Part shown: in pieces, positions 7,154 to 9,764 of the stretch
How positions within the stretch are numbered: the first letter of the stretch is position 1
Layout of the letters: every line of letters starts with the position of its first letter
From: Acetofilamentum sp.
GTDB lineage: Bacteria; Bacteroidota; Bacteroidia; Bacteroidales; DTU049
DNA length: 9,764 nucleotides
Direction: 5' to 3'
NCBI GenBank assembly: GCA_020720525.1
Contig: DYON01000087.1
Location: 1-9,764, forward strand
Program-made: the position numbers and the translations under genes
Notes under the pieces: model-generated
Told to the model about the DNA's origin: nothing
Seen by the model: only the letters and a program-made list of their open reading frames with translations
The model's database searches: none

Positions 7154-9652
7154 ATGAAAGCCATTATCACCACAATCGCAGCCTTTCTGGTACTCAATAT
7201 TGCAGCACAGCAATCGTTTGAGAATATCAGAAAATTGCAAGACCACAGAATGTTCGAACAAGCTATTGGCGAATACAACCGATTACTCGAAAAAGGACAG
7301 AATGAAGCCGATATCAATTTTGAGCTTGGTATCTGCTACTTCAACATCAATCAATTTACCGAAGCGGCCGATAAATTAAACATTGCGTTGGAAAACGGAA
7401 ACGAAACAATGGAATGCCGGTACTATTTAGCTCAAAGCTACCTTCGTTTGCTTCGATACGAAAAAGCTACCGTACTTTTCAAGCAGATTGTTTCAGAAAA
7501 TGCATACAACGCTTCCGATACGCTAATTCAAACCGAGAGTCGTGCCCAATTGAATACAATTAGAACCGTTACGCAAGGAATGAGCAAAAATTCTGGTCTC
7601 ACCATTTTCAATATGGTGAATGTAAATAGCGAATTTAGCGATTATGGAATTAATGTACTTGGAAACGCTTTGTATTTTTCGTCGATGAGAAAAATGAAAA
7701 ACAAAGAAACCGACAGTCGCACACTTCAAGGATACAGCGATATTTTTGAAATTATTCTTGTGAATTCCGATTTTGAAAAAAGCAGCATCGTTTTGCTCAA
7801 AGAACCAATAAATTCGAATAAATTCAACGAAGCATGCCCTGCTTTTGGGGCAGAAGGAAAATCGATGTACTTCACACGTTGCTTTAGCAAACCAACGCAT
7901 TGTGAAATCATTGAAGTTGATAAAAACAAAAAAGGCAAATGGAATCAAGCCAAAAGAATCAATTTAGCATCGAACGATTACAGCATTGGTCATCCAACTC
8001 TCTCAACCGATGGCAATACCATGGTGTTTGTTTCGGACATGCCAAATGGAAATGGAAAACGCGACCTCTATATTTCATTTTATCAAAACGATGAATGGAG
8101 TCAACCACAAAACATGGGAAGCAAAATCAATACATCGTTGGATGAAATGTTTCCGCGACTAATAAACGATTCGCTTCTTATTTTTAGCTCGCAAGGGCAC
8201 AACAGTTTTGGTGGCCTCGACCTTTTTGTAACGGTGTTGCGCAACGGAAGCTGGCAACAACCTGTGCGCCTTGCACCCACAGTAAACACAGGAGCTGACG
8301 ATTTCGACCTGCTTTTTATTGACAACGAAAAAGGCATGTTTTGTAGCAATAGACCGGGCGGTTATGGTGCCGACGATATTTATAAATTCGATGGTTTTCC
8401 TATTCTGATTCCAGTGTATATAACTGTTAACGACGAAATTTCGGGCAGCCCAATTGAAAACGCAACAATCGTAATTCGTTCCGAGAATGGTATCGACACA
8501 CTCAAAACCGACGAAAATGGTTATGCCGAAGCCTTCATGAAACAGCACGATGCAGCCAATTTGGTGGTTGCCGCCAACAATTATCGAACCACCAGCGATG
8601 CATTCACAACTCAATTCGAAAATAGAATTTATCCCGACATTGTCGAGAAAAATTATACATTGCAGCCCGACAATCGTGGCATTACTGTAGAAGGCGATGT
8701 TGTTGACAACAGCAACAATAAACCAATCGACAATCAAAAACTGATGATTATTGGTGAAAATGGTTATTTCGATCAAACAGCTACCGACAGCACTGGTTCG
8801 TTCGAATTTGCACATTTGCAAGACGATAATTCGTACACCCTACTTATGGCACGCAAAGGTTATTGGACGCAAACCAAAGTGCTCGACATTCCCGAGCTTG
8901 AAACAAATTTCAATTACACCAAAGCCAATGGATTCGATTTCAATTTCAACCTTGAGCCCATAGAAGAAGGAAAAGAAATTGTAATTAAGGATATTTTCTA
9001 CGATTTCGACAAGGCTAGCATAAAACCCGAATCGGAAACGGAATTAAACAAACTAACCGTCTTACTAAACAACAACCCGAACATTAAGGTTGAAATTAGC
9101 TCACATACCGATAGCCGCGGACCCGACGATTACAACATGCGTTTGTCGCAATCTAGAGCCGAATCGGTTGTAAAATATCTTGTAAAACAAGGCATTGCAA
9201 AAGACCGTTTGGTTTCGAGAGGATATGGCGAAACTTTTCCTTTGGTTGCCGATGCACAAACCGAAGTGCAGCATCAATACAATCGTCGCACTTCGTTTCG
9301 GGTGTTATCTGTAAGCGATATCAATGTTGGCGAAATCATCAGCGGTCATGTTTCGCAGAGCGAAGAAGTAAAAACAACCGAAACTCCCGAAAGTGGAACC
9401 AATGTGGTGTACAAAGTTCAAGTTTGTGCATCGCGCACTCCAGTTGAATCGGACAGCTATTTCAAAAAGCTAAACAATACGTTCCCCGAAATGCTCATTG
9501 TTGAAGAAAAGTATCCCGATGGATTTTTTCGTTACATAGCGGGTACATTCACACTATACGACGAAGCCGTTGCTCTTCGCAATCAAATTATTAGCACTGG
9601 CTATCCTGATTGTTTCATCGGAGTTTACAAAAACAACAAACGAATTCAGTAA
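7154..9652 (+). CDS. PorE-like TPR/PD40/CRD/OmpA protein with SPOR-like tail
   Basis: An 832-residue exported protein likely to act in the periplasm, bound to peptidoglycan. The signal peptide (residues 1-18, ending NIAA before QQ) has no lipobox Cys. About three TPR helices pairs cover 21-118. A five-bladed PD40/WD40-like propeller covers about 159-411, with blade motifs such as ALYFSSMRK, PAFGAEGKSMYF, PTLSTDGNTMVF, PRLINDSLLIF and SNRPGGYGADDIY. Two carboxypeptidase-regulatory-like folds follow (418-503 and 510-602). An OmpA C-terminal domain lies at 611-718 with the diaminopimelate-binding residues D653 (HTDSRG) and R668 (LSQSRA). The end (751-832, YKVQVCAS ... FFRYIAGTF ... IGVYKNNKR) resembles a SPOR domain. 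TPR-propeller-CRD-OmpA is the order of PorE, a T9SS component that ties the machine to the wall. PorE is a lipoprotein and this is not, so it is probably a module-specific paralogue. The gene starts 11 bp after the adhesin stop. Confidence 0.92.
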   Translation: MKAIITTIAAFLVLNIAAQQSFENIRKLQDHRMFEQAIGEYNRLLEKGQNEADINFELGICYFNINQFTEAADKLNIALENGNETMECRYYLAQSYLRLLRYEKATVLFKQIVSENAYNASDTLIQTESRAQLNTIRTVTQGMSKNSGLTIFNMVNVNSEFSDYGINVLGNALYFSSMRKMKNKETDSRTLQGYSDIFEIILVNSDFEKSSIVLLKEPINSNKFNEACPAFGAEGKSMYFTRCFSKPTHCEIIEVDKNKKGKWNQAKRINLASNDYSIGHPTLSTDGNTMVFVSDMPNGNGKRDLYISFYQNDEWSQPQNMGSKINTSLDEMFPRLINDSLLIFSSQGHNSFGGLDLFVTVLRNGSWQQPVRLAPTVNTGADDFDLLFIDNEKGMFCSNRPGGYGADDIYKFDGFPILIPVYITVNDEISGSPIENATIVIRSENGIDTLKTDENGYAEAFMKQHDAANLVVAANNYRTTSDAFTTQFENRIYPDIVEKNYTLQPDNRGITVEGDVVDNSNNKPIDNQKLMIIGENGYFDQTATDSTGSFEFAHLQDDNSYTLLMARKGYWTQTKVLDIPELETNFNYTKANGFDFNFNLEPIEEGKEIVIKDIFYDFDKASIKPESETELNKLTVLLNNNPNIKVEISSHTDSRGPDDYNMRLSQSRAESVVKYLVKQGIAKDRLVSRGYGETFPLVADAQTEVQHQYNRRTSFRVLSVSDINVGEIISGHVSQSEEVKTTETPESGTNVVYKVQVCASRTPVESDSYFKKLNNTFPEMLIVEEKYPDGFFRYIAGTFTLYDEAVALRNQIISTGYPDCFIGVYKNNKRIQ

Positions 9653-9664
9653 ATACCACACACC

Positions 9665-9764
9665 ATGAAAACCAAAATATTTCTAATAGCCATTTTTGCC
9701 AGCGCGTGTTCGGTTTTGGCACAAAACGATATCCAACTTAGTCAACAATCGTTTACCAGACTCT
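9665..9764 (+). CDS. PorP/SprF-family T9SS outer-membrane protein (3' partial)
   Basis: Only the first 33 codons are in the window. They encode a signal peptide (MKTKIFLIAIF..., ending VLAQ) followed by NDIQLSQQSFTRL. This matches the characteristic mature N-terminus of PorP/SprF proteins, where a D-x-Q-x-S-Q-x-x-F motif follows the signal peptide directly and precedes the first beta strand. Family members are outer-membrane beta-barrels that work with the T9SS; in Flavobacterium johnsoniae, SprF is encoded next to its type B cargo SprB and is needed for its secretion. The start is 12 bp after the PorE-like stop, so the gene is most likely the third of the operon. Because most of the gene lies outside the window, the assignment rests on a short motif plus context. 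Confidence 0.75.
   Translation, partial: MKTKIFLIAIFASACSVLAQNDIQLSQQSFTRL

Noticed and set aside
8159..8821. 220-codon open frame on the minus strand
   Set aside because: It is antisense to the clearly coding propeller/CRD part of the PorE-like gene, and its translation has low-complexity hydrophobic composition without family features.
9692..9709. Lipobox (ASAC) in the PorP/SprF signal peptide
   Set aside because: The residue three before Cys is Ala rather than Leu/Val/Ile, and a normal cleavage site (VLAQ) follows directly before the mature family motif.

Overview
The window looks like a chromosomal segment of a Bacteroidota (Bacteroidetes) bacterium. The evidence is AT-rich coding sequence, start codons without Shine-Dalgarno sequences, a TAnnTTTG-type -7 box, and hallmark protein families of that phylum: a CHU_C/type B type IX secretion (T9SS) sorting domain, PD40 propeller plus OmpA architecture, and a PorP/SprF start. 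Genus and species cannot be told from the sequence alone.

Layout. (1) Positions 3-116 may hold the last 37 codons of an unidentified plus-strand gene; 117-173 contains no convincing terminator. (2) On the minus strand, a two-gene operon runs from 2552 down to 174. It encodes a soluble sensor of the HisKA_3 histidine-kinase lineage (843-2552), then, 18 bp later, a NarL/LuxR-family response regulator (174-824). The regulator keeps all its key residues. The sensor has lost its phosphoacceptor histidine (Arg instead), its N-box asparagine and its glycine-rich ATP boxes, and begins with a receiver-like domain that lacks the acidic pocket, so it reads as a pseudokinase. (3) A 282-bp divergent intergenic region (2553-2834) carries an 8-bp inverted repeat near the sensor gene and a TATATTTG -7 box in front of the adhesin gene. 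(4) On the plus strand, a tightly packed operon (gaps of 11 and 12 bp) encodes a 1435-residue secreted adhesin-like protein of about 18 Ig/PKD-like units ending in a type B T9SS sorting domain (2835-7142). Next is an 832-residue PorE-like periplasmic protein with TPR, five-bladed PD40 propeller, two CRD-like, OmpA and SPOR-like domains (7154-9652). Last is the start of a PorP/SprF-family outer-membrane protein (9665 to the window edge).

How the genes may work together (inference). The plus-strand operon has the composition of a T9SS cargo module: a type B cargo, a peptidoglycan-bound PorE-like scaffold, and a SprF-like partner of the kind needed for secretion or anchoring of type B cargo. The divergent regulator pair is a natural candidate to control it, but only the gene arrangement supports that. 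The most unusual point is that an apparently catalytically dead sensor sits beside an intact response regulator.
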